DNA from: Vanilla planifolia
Lineage: Eukaryota > Streptophyta > Magnoliopsida > Asparagales > Orchidaceae
Length of the DNA stretch: 64,000 nt
Assembly (NCBI GenBank): GCA_023846275.1
Contig: CM043868.1
Location: 17,455,755 to 17,519,754, forward strand
Reading direction: 5' to 3'
Part shown: in pieces, positions 1-12,819 of the stretch
Layout: each line of letters begins with the position of its first letter
Position numbering within the stretch: the first letter of the stretch is position 1
Notes under the pieces: generated by a model
What the model was told of the DNA's origin: nothing
The model's input: the letters and a program-made list of their open reading frames with translations, nothing else
Database searches by the model: none
Program-made: the position numbers and the translations under genes

Positions 1-1406
1 ATCTTGCAATTTAACTTTTTGATTCGATCTTTATCGTCATCCTCATGAAAAAGGCAAATGGGAAATGTTGAATGGCCTTCAATTGTCCTTTTCTCAATAA
101 TGCATGCTTTTGAGGTTCATACCAACATTGAATTGATGGTTCAATGAATTCCATTGCCAACCATCGATAATTGAGCTTTCACGACATATTCTTAGGATAT
201 CATTAGATCAAGATAATAGTTAAGGAGGATATCATTAGTAACTTTTTAGTCTTTTATTATATTGTCATACTTTTTAGGCTTTGCAATGTTGGTACTACTT
301 TTCAATGAATGATTGAAAACAATTTTCAAAGTCAAAAAGGAAGAATTATTATAGTATTTATGAATGATATTCCCATGAGTGAGACTCTATAACCAGTATA
401 TCTACAAGGTACCTTTTAGACATCTAAGAGGAATAACATATGCCTTAATCCTTTCCATGAAAAATTCTTTTAGTTTCATGTGTTGGAAAAAAATGATTCA
501 AGTAAATCCCAAAAAAGGGGAAACTATTATTGAGGTATATTATCTTTGAAAACAACTTTAGTGCATTGCCTTAGTTGATTTACTTCCTAACTAGTTTTTA
601 AGTTGAGGGTGTACCAAATTGAATTTTGCTTGTCGATGGGGAGGTGTGAAGTGATGCAAGGCATTATTAAGTTTCACCTCTGGGGAGTTGTGAAGTGATT
701 TATTGTGAACATTGATTCTTAGCTAATTGTAAATCAGAATCGAGAAATATATGAAAGTTGAGACCATATGGTAGAGAAGGTATAGAAGGGTGGTTGTGAA
801 TTCTTCATGTAGTTTGATTGTGTCGAAGTTCATCATATTTCATGAACTAAAAATCAGGCGTTTGATGACTTAATAGGTTTTGGTGTTTTGATTAATCATC
901 CATTGCGTACTCTTAACCATTGAAAGTAAAAGTCATAGAAATTGAAAAGAATCCTTGTTAGATGGACCTTATCTTTATGTTCTTGAAATCGGGAATATCA
1001 TCAAATCAACAATATAAAGCTTAGAAAAATCGTTGTTTGTCTTTTTGATATCTCATACTTGATATCATACTTATCGAAGATTGTTTTGACGACCACTTCT
1101 CTGATGTATTCATCCAATTTAAGGTTATAACTGGAGAAGGCCATTATCTATATTCAACAAAGTTATAACTAGTCGAGCTTTCTCATGAGGCAATCGATTG
1201 TGATATTCGAAAATATCTTTAAGTGTTGGATCCACACAATACCCACACCTTTTCAAGCAAATTAGAGAGCATTTTAAAACCAAACTTCACACTTTGTTTG
1301 GAACTTAAGAAAAAAATTGTATCTCTTACTTTTTTTTTGGTATTATTTTGGGGTTTAAAGTTTACTGGACCATCTTTGGATGAGAGTTGACAAATGATTT
1401 TGCTTG
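1..1406. other. AT-rich intergenic DNA, no gene seen
   Basis: I see no supported open reading frame or recognisable element here. The sequence is AT-rich with stops in all frames. Confidence 0.6.

Positions 1407-1501
<95 letters not shown>
1407..1501. repeat. Poly(A) tract followed by (AT)n microsatellite
   Basis: A run of about 15 A is followed by an uninterrupted AT dinucleotide tract of about 80 bp (roughly 40 units). It is a simple sequence repeat, likely length-variable. Confidence 0.97.
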
Positions 1502-1503
<2 letters not shown>

Positions 1504-1674
1504 GAAAATGATATTTTCCCAAGAATATTCTTGATGATTTTCCTGCTTTTTCTAATTTTTGAAGTGTATCAAAACTGCAAATTGGGAAAATAGGGAGGTG
1601 TAATTTATATAAAATAATTAAGTCTCTTTCTTATACTTCCATATAGTGAAAAGAAAAATAAGAAAAGTAAATGA

Positions 1675-1965
1675 TCAATAATTTAGTCTTCTATAGGAAA
1701 ATTCCTTGGCCATTCCGTTGAATGCAGGGTTCTCGATCAAAACGGATTCATTGAAGGCAAATCCTGGAGCTGCTTCTTCAACAATAGCCCCCTCTGTTTT
1801 ATTCAACAAGTCCTCGAGGCTAAGCTCTATCAAGCTTTTGCCTTCAAGTCATTTTTCTCTTCAGATCCTCCTCTTTTGTTCCTTTAGCAGAAAATCTTCC
1901 TCTTTTAACCTTTAATTCCTGAACGAAGAAGCTTTAGATCATGGTTATCAAGTTCCAGGCAAACA
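1675..1965 (-). pseudogene. Decayed coding fragment, unidentified protein
   Basis: On the minus strand a protein-like reading continues across at least two frames. One frame reads CLELDNHDLKLLRSGIKG and then stops. A shifted frame reads LKEEDFLLKEQKRRI with internal stops, then continues as LEGKSLIELSLEDLLNKTEG and ends near NPAFNGMAKEFSYRR before a stop at 1675-1677. The Leu/Glu/Lys-rich composition suggests a coiled-coil protein. Frame changes and internal stops argue for a dead fragment, unless undetected introns explain them. I do not recognise the parent family. It lies about 300 bp downstream of the CDT1-type gene on the same strand. Confidence 0.3.
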
Positions 1966-2262
1966 GAACTGGAATAACAAGTGTTGGAAGACTTTGAAAA
2001 ACTAGGAATTATGGATCAGATCCTTCTCCTTCAACAGCAGAAGATTTTTCTTATTACAGGGAATATATCTTAGCACAACACAAAGGGAGGTAATTAAAGT
2101 AAATTAATTTCCTCCACAAAAGACAGTAAATACATGAAACGAATTGTTCTATGCTGTGGCTAATACAAGCAGCCATCCAAAATCTACATAAATTGAAAAC
2201 ACTGCAAGCCTTATTCCATCAACAACAGAAAGCTAAAAGACATTCTTCATCATGTCGTCAAA

Positions 2263-2517
2263 TCAGCAGCAGCAGCAGAGGCATTCGAGGCAGCATTCGC
2301 AGGTCTCGAAACAGCAGAAGCAGCAGCACATGGCAAACAAACTGCAGAGTTTCCCAAATAATTCCCACTTCTTTTTTTAATAACCAAAAGAAACAGAGGC
2401 GAAGAGAAACATGTTTCAAATTGCTTCGTACCAGGCGTAAAGGCAGCCCTTCTCCTCGTGCCTGCGCTGCACATGTTCGAAGTACGACATCTCCTGGGCG
2501 GTTGGGGGAGGATACAT
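2263..2517 (-). CDS. CADMIUM TOLERANCE 1-type cysteine-rich transmembrane microprotein (CDT1/CYSTM-like), 54 aa, two exons
   Basis: Exons are 2432-2517 and 2263-2341, joined across a 90-bp GT-AG intron in phase 2. The protein starts [20 protein letters not shown], continues [15 protein letters not shown], and ends with a dense Cys tail ([15 protein letters not shown]). It has 14 Cys in about 30 residues. This Pro-rich head, the E-K-G-C-L-Y-A-C hinge and the Cys-rich membrane segment are what I know of the plant CDT1 family (about 55 aa), which is associated with cadmium tolerance and plasma-membrane/cell-wall location. The CDT1 symbol here does not mean the DNA replication licensing factor. 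Either exon alone looks trivial, so a simple ORF scan misses it. A leader on the same strand (2539-2748) carries splice-like sites, but the implied introns (56 and 65 bp) are short for plants. Start choice follows family length. Confidence 0.88.
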
Positions 2518-2759
2518 CTTGCTTTGGACTTTGATTTCCTGCAAAAACAGATACCAATACAGATCGGAGGAAGGAGAAATTAATAAGCGAATACCTTTCC
2601 TGTAGACCAGAATCCAAAGAGGTATGACCTGCACGGAGTATGAAGTTTGATTGCATCAAATATGTGGAAACTTATCAGTGAATCGTTGCTTACCCGTTAA
2701 GGTTTTCCTTAAGGTTCTTCTTTCTGTCTCTCTCGGCCTGGTCGTATCCTAAGTTGTTT

Positions 2760-5400
2760 TAATTGGTTAGTTGCAGGGAGAGAGAAGACGGCAAAAATAT
2801 TTGACGCGTGTCCTGTTCGTCATAAATTGAATTAATGGTAGGATGAATCTGCACATTATTTTTTTTTATTTTTCAAATTTGAGAAATTTTTCATAGGAAA
2901 TTTCATATTTATTGTTGATAATAACTGTTAAAATATTTAGCACTTACTTTCTAAAATGGGAAAATTTAAAATAAATAAATTTAAATATTAAAATTTTAAA
3001 AATTAAGGGAAAAACATATTTTCAGATTATTATTTTTTTTTAAATTTATGATGGAGATAGCGTTTTCCAGTATCATTTTTTAAAATAAAATATAGGAATA
3101 ATCTGAATTTAGGATGTTTTTAACATTTTTTTAATAGTTTTTTTTATTAAGTTAAATTATTCTTTACAGATATTGACTCAAGAGATTGAAGGATAATAAG
3201 TTTATTTTTATTTCGTTGTTGGAGCAACGACAGAGTTTGTTCAATCCCTATTTTGTCAAATTTGATCTTGCACGGGAGATTTTTGGTTGAATTTTTTATA
3301 TGCAATCTCTTTTAGATAGTCGAAAAAGTTAACAACCTTCAATATTGTCTCATGAACAAGTTAAGTTTAATTTTTAAATTTTTAAATTTTTAAATAAAAA
3401 ATATTTTATGTAAAAAAATATAAAACATAAATATAATATATTTTTAAAATATAAAAAATACATAAAGAACTAATAAAAAAATGTTAACACCTTGTGGTGA
3501 TGTCTTGTTGTTGAGGTAAGGTATGTTTCTAAGGGACATTAGTTTGGGTTCTTAAATGGTGTTGAGATAATTATGTCATGTAGATTTGCATGGGTTTATA
3601 GAACAAACTCATGATTGACTCATCAAAGCTTCGACCAAGAAACAACTCCTTGTCTCTTAAAGTATAGAAAATGCTTCTCAAGCCTTGTAAAGTCTGCATT
3701 ATAGATTGGTATGCTTAAGAGAAATGATTGCACAAGACCAATAGTAACGTATATTCAATGACTAAGTTTATTCCATGGTGATAAAAAGGAAGAATATATT
3801 ATAGAATATTTAATTTGTTAAAACTAATGAAATAAGTGTCAAACATACAAGTTTATATGTAATGAGAGTGAAACACTTATAGAATATTGAAGGCTTTGGT
3901 TCTAGAAAGAATAGTGAGTGACATGTCATGATTTTTATCATGTCATATAGATCTTCAATATCTCTTTGTTGTCCTTATGAGCAAGTATTAAGTTATTCAC
4001 TAGTTGTATCATATGTCTTACAGGTGATAATTTTTCATTAACTTCAGGTATTAGTCATAATGCATGTTAATCTCTAATGTCTCTTATATACTAATAGCTC
4101 TTGAACCATTGCACAATTCACTTGAAAAGATGTCACTCTTGTGACCCAACAAATGAGTAGTGTTATGCTCAAGTAAATTTCCACCCATCGTAACACAATG
4201 GATGTAGCAATGCTAGCACGTTCAATACTTGTAGTGTTTGCATGATCGATCTTTATCATAGTGCATCCTACTTGTTCTTATAAAATGAGATAACATAGAA
4301 TGTGTAATCCCTACCAAGATAGAAGACCACTTACAATAAATAAAAACATTAGATGTTTATAAAAATTATTAATAAACATTAAGTACATTATCATATATAT
4401 AATTAAGTGGATGTCCTCGTAGTAAACTTGTAAGTAGAATGAAATGCCTTAAGAAGACAAAAAGCGGATATCAAGTGATGTCCTCACTAAGTAATGAGTT
4501 TTACTTATACAAATCTTTTAAGAGTATAAAAATGAAACATCTCATATTTATTATTGAAGGGAGGATTCTATTTCATATATATAATATTATATTCTTAAAA
4601 TATTAAGATACTTTTTTAGAATAAAATTACATGAGATTCAATGATAACTCTATATTTAAATATGTCAAGAATAAAATAGCTTTAGGATGGATGATCATGT
4701 GGAAAGAACCCTTACATGAAGTATAGAACTTATTTATATTAAGACAATACCTTTTCATAAGAGACTATAATATTATAATTTAGTATAAAAGTTGACCCAT
4801 TTTACTAGTTTAATGTGATTTCAAAATAAACCAAATAGAACATTATAAGTCTATAATGCTCAGAGAGGGTAGAGAGTGGATTGGACACTCACTAGGCAAT
4901 CCAACTCTTCTAAACAAGACCCTCTCCAACTTAGGAGCATCCCACTAATTCCAAAGCATAGTTCAAGTATGATAGTAACATTCTACAAGAGAATAGTCAT
5001 CTCATCTACAAGAATTTGAAATGCATTATTCACTAAAGGCTTGCACTTGATTAGGGTAATGAGCAATTGATGATCAAGATGAATATAAATTGACATATGT
5101 AAGCTATCTCCATTTCTTCTAAAGTTTGAATAAAAATTGAACATGTAATAGGCCACTTGAACAACAAATCTAAGTGGAGAATTGGCTCTCAAGTCTCGAC
5201 ATTATCACAGTGCATAGCTTGGGGAATGTCATGAAAACCACCCTCTAATGACTCATGAATAGTTGGGTTTAAATCATTAGCCCCTCATTTCATTCTATAT
5301 GTAACCACAATAGCTTGGCATGTATCCTAAATATATGAACAATCTAATGTTAAGTACTACAAATAAAGAAGAATAACCTAATTGTATATAGAATACTTCA
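2760..5400. other. AT-rich intergenic DNA, upstream of the CDT1-type gene
   Basis: The first few hundred bases should contain the promoter of the minus-strand microgene, but I see no clear TATA box. The rest is AT-rich with short spurious ORFs and no recognisable domain. Confidence 0.5.
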
Positions 5401-6420
5401 TGTTCTCTAAATTTAAAGGGCTTGTTACTCAATTATAATTTTGGGCATTATAATGCCCATAATGTTAACAACTTGATTCTATAGCACATCCAATGTGTTT
5501 TTATAACACTACCTTTGAGATTGACTTATCCTTTTACTTACATTGAGGGTATGAGCTTGAATAACTCATGGTCCTTATGAAATAGCATGCAGTATTGCAT
5601 GTCAAGGATCACATGAAATTAATCTGCATATATCACCTTATAGATGTGAATGTGTAGTATTTAGAAACAACCTAATTACAGTCCATGTGAATTGAGCTAA
5701 AGGTAGCCATACCATGTGGACAAGGTAAGTAACATATTAATGTATGCTAGCACGTGCACTTGCATTGCCCTTATCTAGTATATAAAACTGTGTGTTTTTC
5801 AAAACAAAGTAATCATTTACTTCAAATTTTAGTTGTCTTATTCTTACTAAATATGAATAAGATTTTACTTCTCATTCCTATTATATGACTTTGATCTTAT
5901 GGATGTATAAAAAATTCCCTTTAAACTCATGCGTAATAATATCAACATGGCTATTGAGAAATAACTTAATGGTATGATAAAATATGACACAAACCAAGTC
6001 TTGAATAAGTTAGTCATGAGCTTTCCTTAAAATGTCCTTGCAATGCTCTGACACATTATTTGTAAATGTGTTGGACGAAAACCTCCATCAAGAAGCAATG
6101 GCCATCAAGTGCAATCACATTCCTCGTCTCACTTTTGTACATTTTGATGGTTAGTAACAATGCCATGTATTTTTCCAACTAAAGGTGTTTATATCATCTA
6201 TGTTTCTGATAATAAACATTTTATCATACAAAGTTTGAACCACTATATGTAGAGTCTCCTTAATGTATTTTTAAAATTCTCCCTTAAATGTTGACAATAT
6301 CTATTACAACCAATGATAATATCAACATGCAATACCAAGATTTTTTGTTGTAATGTAAGTGAAAACATACTATTATTGGTGTCAATTTCAACAATAATAA
6401 AAAAAACAAGTTATAATACT
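5400..6420 (-). mobile_element. Decayed Mutator-like (MULE/MuDR) transposase remnant
   Basis: Reading the minus strand from about 6410 downwards, a broken reading frame shows EIDTNNSMF, resembling the D-A-N-N-G-M-F-P block of MULE transposases. It then shows GCNRYCQHLRENFK (about 6310-6260), resembling the conserved R-Y-C-x-R-H-L-x-x-N-F motif. A further block, NTFTNNVSEHCKDILRKAHD (about 6085-6025), resembles the T-x-N-N-x-S-E block, with a stop after it. A possible SWIM zinc-finger relic lies at 5560-5640 but is weak. The distance between the first two motifs is shorter than in intact MULEs, so there is an internal deletion. Terminal inverted repeats were not found. The copy is inactive, with several stops and shifts. 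Confidence 0.6.
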
Positions 6421-9400
6421 TTCCCAAATAAAATTTCTATTAAAATTGGGAATAGGATAATAAGATTTTCATTTATAAGGAATCAAAGTTTTAGAAAATT
6501 GGTTCAAATCTAGTTGACGTGAGCTTTTATTTGTCATAATTAATTTAGGACACATGGGTATAAATATCACAATACTTATATAAACATTGTTAAGACTCCT
6601 CTCACCTATTGAATATAGCTTTTATAAGTTTCTTATATGCATCCTAGGTATTCATATAGCTAATATAGAGATTAGATTGTACTTACAACATGATCATTTA
6701 TTTTCCTATAGAATACATTCATCGTCATCATTATGACTAAGATGATGGACTAGGCTACAAGCGAGGATGGATGTTAATGGTGATCTTATTGCATCATCGG
6801 ATCAACATAAGTATGTGGGACTCTTCATATAGAAAATTTTCATTCTTATCCTTGAAAGAGCACAATAAGCATGCCACCAACATGGTTTATTCAAGTCTTT
6901 TAAGTTGATGCAAACTAGCATCAATGATTCTTTTTCTTATTTAGCACTAATTTTCTATGTTGAATATTGGTGTCGATAACTAATTCACTGATAGAGCATT
7001 ATTTGAAGAGAATACAATATTAGATTCTATTGAATGAAAAACTTGAAATCATATATATTTTTCATGATTAGAATTTATGTCATATATATTAACCTCTTTA
7101 ACTTATTGCTTCTTTGCAAAATGAACAAAAGTATTTGTGACATCAAATCTACTTACCCAAGATTTATTTGTTATGATATAATTGTTGATTAATGCATTGA
7201 ATTTTCTTTTGTCTCATATAACTTATCATCTACTAGAAGATAATTATATATGTGATGGTGGCTCACATAAATGCTATCCAAGCCTTGATAGCTTACAAAG
7301 CATTTTATTAGGTTCATCCCATATTAGTGATTCCAAATCTACTATCAAAATCACGAACCTTTGTCACTTCCCATTAGAATGTCACGCCTTTAATGAACAA
7401 TACTAGAGGGATAATAGTAGCCTATTGTAATAATATCTCATAATCATTATCATATGTAATAGCCCATCCTAAATAACTAAGTGGTTTAGATGTTTGCATA
7501 GAATTTTAACATCATATGCATTGCAACTCAAGTGAATGATAAGACAAATGACTGTATTAACAAGATTAAATATCTTGCAATGCTTAAATTTCACAAATTT
7601 ATCATTTCTGTCATTATAATTTGGGTAATTATTATCTAATATGTATATCTAGCTACCAAAATGAATAATAACATAAACCTTAACCATCAAATCAACAGAA
7701 TAAAGCATATACATTTAGCATATAAAACTATATCTAATTATAAATCAAAATAATATACAAAATTCAAAATATTTTTAAAAACTTATTAAGAAAGTAAATG
7801 TTATAAAAATATAATTATTGAAATATGCTATAATTTGATAGGTATTTCAAAGCTCATAATAAAAAAACAAATTGGAAAGTAACCAAAAAGAGAGAATGAT
7901 ATATGCCTATCATAATCGAAATCTTTGAAAAAAATATCTCTAAAAATCACCCAAAATTTTTGCTAATGTCTTTATTTAAAAATTTCTTGAAAATCACTTA
8001 ATCTTTTACTTGAAATCACCCAAATTTTGAACAATTTTTAATTTTTTTTTCAAAATAGAGATACTTTTTTCTTAACAAAATTAATTTGAAAATCATCTAA
8101 TAATTAGACTATTTTTTTAAGTTAAAAAAAGAGAATCATTAGAATACGCTCTCTTTTCCAATTTTTTTTTTATTATATTTAGTTTATTCATTATTGTGTA
8201 TATGTATTTATTTCAAAAAATTTGCTCTTCTTGCAATTCCTCTTATTCTTCATATTTGAATAAATAAAATAAAATATCGTCATTTTATTTTAATATAAAT
8301 TTGTCATGTTTATATACAAACATATTCTTACAAGACTGGTCAGAGCTTATATGTGATTAAATTTGTTTTCTAAAAGCCATTTTTTATTCAATCTATCTCT
8401 CCTCTTTTATCTTATTTTTATATTAAATAAGTAATTTTATTTTCTTGACTTATAAATAGGTGGTTCTTTGGGACATTTTTTTATTTGAATTATTTTATTT
8501 ATAATTTTAATTATGAAAAAATGCTACTAAATTTGTCGTAAATATGTTATTGAATTATATTTTAAAAAAACTTAGCGGCCCTTTAAAGTCAATTCACGGG
8601 GTTCACGAGGACTTCCGTTGCCAGTTGGAAAAGAAGGCTAAATTAAATGAACTGTGATGCTGATGTGTTGTAATTATCCAAAAGCCCAGTATTATTTAAA
8701 TATTTATAAGACTACCTAAGCTTCAAAAAGACTTGCCTAATTAATTTTCTATAATTTTTTTACTTATCACAATTTTTGGGCTTAACAATCTAATGGATAC
8801 ACCTATAGAAAATTTTTTTTACTTGATTTGTTTTATAAAAATATTTTTTTATCGAAAAAATATTTTCTCTATATCCATCCAAGCGGGCGAATGACTCCAT
8901 GTTTTCTCAAGAGTTATGTGATTCATTAAAACCTACATTGATCTATATTTTAATTAAATTGAAAAATAATAAAGTAAGCACCAAATATATTGTATGTCAT
9001 TATTGATGCCATATTTGTTATATAAGATTATTGTATAAGGTACTTTCATATTGATAATGGTGATTGCTTGTATATTGTACAAACTAACTTAATATATTGT
9101 ATATCATAGGCCTAAGTATTTTATATGATCTGTCATTGAGTATATTAACTAATAGTTTATTAGATAAATTGTTGTATAAAATCATTTCATCATATTAAAG
9201 ATTTGGATTTTAATACAATAGTTATTCTTAAAGAGATGTTATATGAAGTGTTCCATATACAATGATTGTGAATTGTAGTAAAGATCATGACCTTATATAA
9301 TAATATTATATATAATTATTGAATTAATATTTTTTTTCAATAATTTCTAACCATTATAAAACCCTTTTTATGCTAATGAGTATTAGTATTAGTTTATCAA

Positions 9401-10649
9401 ATTAAGAGAAGGAGTTAGACAATTGGGATCCATCATTTTACCAATTATGAGTATTTCATACCTTTGAAAGACGCATCATATTAGATCTCAAAAATTATAT
9501 CTATTTTGAAAAGAAATAGATTTGAAAATTAAGAGATAAATTCATTTAAGAGAGAGAGAGAAAAAGAGAGAAAAAGATTTATACTAATATATCATAAGAT
9601 TTAATTGTTAAATTAAATTATAAGAAGAATTTCCCTCTAAGTTAACCACATGTCATTAGAGTAGATAATCTATATTGTTCTTACATGTTATGACCATCTT
9701 AGTTGATGCTTGATCAATCTATGATAGGTCCTTCGTCTCATTTGGATTAAGTTTCCTCTTGTGTGTATCATTTTTTTGCGGATGATCATTATCATGGTTC
9801 TAATCCCATGTTTATCTCCTAGTCATTTTATGCCTTCGTATACTATTATAGAGTATTACAATCGAAAAGATGCAATATTTGGACATAAGGAAGGTGATTA
9901 TTTAAGTAAAAGATACATGAAAAAAGATTTCAAAGATCTTTTCACATGATGCCATTGTTATCATGCTTTTGGACATAAGATCCTTACACCAAGATTACAT
10001 ATTTTAGCAACATGATAAAAAGTCATCAATTTTATTTGACTAATATTATTAAGCTCCTCAATACTCACCATATAATAATATAATATATCATGCTTTTCTT
10101 TATATGATCAATCACTCAACATCTTGTAGAATATGTTATATGCCACTCATCATATAATAATATAATATTTCACATTTTTTTCTTATATGATCAGTCACTC
10201 ACTTTCTTCTAGAAAATTTTATATGTAAAATAATAAAAATCTCATGATTTGATTGTTCTATTGATATATATATTTTTTATTTATAACATATCACTAAGTA
10301 AAAAAAAGTAAGATATATTATTTGATTTTATAATTTATTTTTTATTTCCTATTTTTATTTTTTATTTAAAATTTAAGAAATAAATTGATGTGAAAAACTG
10401 TCAAAACAGTTGAAATCAATCGAATCATTTGATTGGCCAATAAAAAAAAACTTCGAAAGTAATTATCAAATAATTGTTCACGATAATGGAAAACAAATGG
10501 GGAGTAGCTGAAGCGGTTGTGTGCAATGAATGACTGTATATGAAATGACGCATGGCTGATAATTATTCAAGTGCCAGGTTGCCATTGTGGACCTGTTTTG
10601 CTACCCGTTGATTGCATTTTTTTCCCCTTTTTATTTTTTCTAGTAGATA
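6421..10649. other. AT-rich intergenic DNA
   Basis: I see no supported gene. Part of 6421-7400 could be further 5' MULE sequence too decayed to read. A purine-rich GA stretch lies near 9549-9590. A slightly less AT-rich patch near 8575-8660 contains no reading frame I can support. Confidence 0.5.
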
Positions 10650-10675
10650 GACTTATTATTATTATTATTATTATA

Positions 10676-10763
<88 letters not shown>
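10650..10763. repeat. (ATT)n then (TA)n microsatellite
   Basis: About seven ATT units run directly into about 85 bp of TA dinucleotides with one C interruption. A 90-aa ORF that crosses it (Ile/Tyr runs) is an artefact of the repeat. Confidence 0.97.
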
Positions 10764-10767
<4 letters not shown>

Positions 10768-12819
10768 TTTAGATAACGATATTTTTTATTTTTTTTTATG
10801 TTTCAGTTATGATGTAATACTTATATTTTATTTACACTTATGATGGAATAAAAAAGTGAATTTTTAGTTTGTTATTTATTTGATTAAAAAAGTTGTGTGA
10901 TGAATATATGTACAAGAGCTTTGTTTAACAAAGGAATAAAACAACTTTTGCCTTAATTGGGGTTGTGATCTAAATCTATCTCATCCCATAACCATCATTC
11001 TCATCATTGGATTTATCTCCTACCTCCCTAGTAGTCATCAAAGATTCTAGATGCTAACTACCCATAAAACCCTGCCTTGCACCATCTAGTCACCTGTGCT
11101 ATCTCTACCATTATCGACTTCATTCTTCACTAGAATGATTATGTTGACACAACATCATTGATCACCTTTTATAGCCCATTACCCAATTAGATCCAATCTT
11201 TTTGTTGTTCTTGTGTGCTCACAACATATCAATGTACTCCAACCACATCACAATAATTCTAGCCACAACTTCACACCATTAGTCGTTCATGTCATACCAA
11301 AGCATGCACATTGCTTTGATCTAGCCAGCATTACCATTCATCGAAATGATCATAACCTCCAAGGTTACCAACTTCCTCAACATAACATTGTCATTCCTAA
11401 TAGCGATAAATGCTCTTGCGTTGTCTCGTATCTATAATAAATATTAGTTTAAGATTCTCCTTCAACCCACATCGCTCTACCACCTCAATGCCTGTCGCAT
11501 ACCTCTCCTGCCCATCTTAATGTACACCATTTTCCCCTTAGCCACCAAGCTACACCTGTTATCTAATTCTAATAACATTGTCCAACCTTCTTGAGTATCA
11601 AGACCCTATCTAAACAATTCACTTAATATAACATAAATCAGATATTAAACATGTATAAATAAAAATAAAAGCTACAAATGTTTTTTAGATGAGGACTTGA
11701 CAGCAAGATAAACTCAAATGATATCAAATCCAGAATATAATTGACAAAAACCAAAATACAATTGATTTTACTTAATGTGGTGCTGTCGCCTTAATGTTAC
11801 CAAATTTTCAAATCATTTTTTTCAATCCAATCACATGATCAAATATTAAAATCCAATAAAAATCAAATAAAAGTTATTATATTCCTTTTAAAACCATGCC
11901 AATATGTAAAATATTCCAATAAAAATAAAGATAAAAATCCTAGAATAAAATCCATGTCCCTATAGTTGTAATAATATTATACAATTTAAAAACAAACATA
12001 ACACATGATTGCTAAGTCATGTTCTTTTAATGCTTCCCTGGATTCTCTTGTAGTATATTATTTTGACATCTAATTGTTAATGTTCGTGAAAGGTTGAGCT
12101 ATTAGAACAAGCTCAATAAGCAAGCTACTTATGCATATACATATTTGATCAATATTATCATAAGAAATAAATAAAAAGAGTAAAAAATTCTAAGATATAT
12201 ATGCACATGATGTAAGAATTTCATATAAAACTTTTTTGACACTATATTCCTTAGTTTTTTCATTGTATTTGTCTCTAGACCCCATTTCAATTTAATAATG
12301 TTTAGAATTTATATAACTAGGTTGTGATTGATAGATAAATTTCTCATAATTGGGATTACATCCTTTGAAATCTTTCTATTACAACTTTGCTCGCACACCA
12401 TAATCAAAACTTAAATTACTAAATCATAACCATTAAAAAAATATTTGGATTTCAGTTTTCAAATAAACATAATATTTCATTTATTTTGTTTATTTTCTTA
12501 TATACATAAATAATAGTTTAACATATATGTATATATATATATATATATATATCTTTTGCAATTATATATTACAACTAAATGTAATAATACATGTCCATGT
12601 AGTTTTATATCCACATATATACAATTTCACAACTACTTATTATATTTTTACATTGATTTACCTATATATTATATACATGACTCATAACAAGACATAGACC
12701 ATACAAATTATAATTTTAGTTTATTACAAAGTTTTTACTAAAACAAGCTTTCTCTAATAAGTTGTTTTTATGTGTGTTCATTCTTGTGATGTGAATTTGA
12801 TACACCTGAAAAGTTAGTG
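10764..12819. other. Intergenic DNA, partly C-rich on the plus strand
   Basis: From about 10980 to 11600 the plus strand is unusually rich in C and CA/CT, but no reading frame carries a domain I recognise. The remainder is AT-rich. A short AT repeat lies near 12528-12552. Confidence 0.45.

Noticed and set aside
2151..2534. Plus-strand 127-aa ORF with Gln/Ser-rich product
   Set aside because: It is opposite the CDT1-type gene; CAG runs are the complement of the Cys-codon tail.
10571..10843. 90-aa plus-strand ORF with Ile/Tyr repeats
   Set aside because: It is the translation of the ATT/TA microsatellite.
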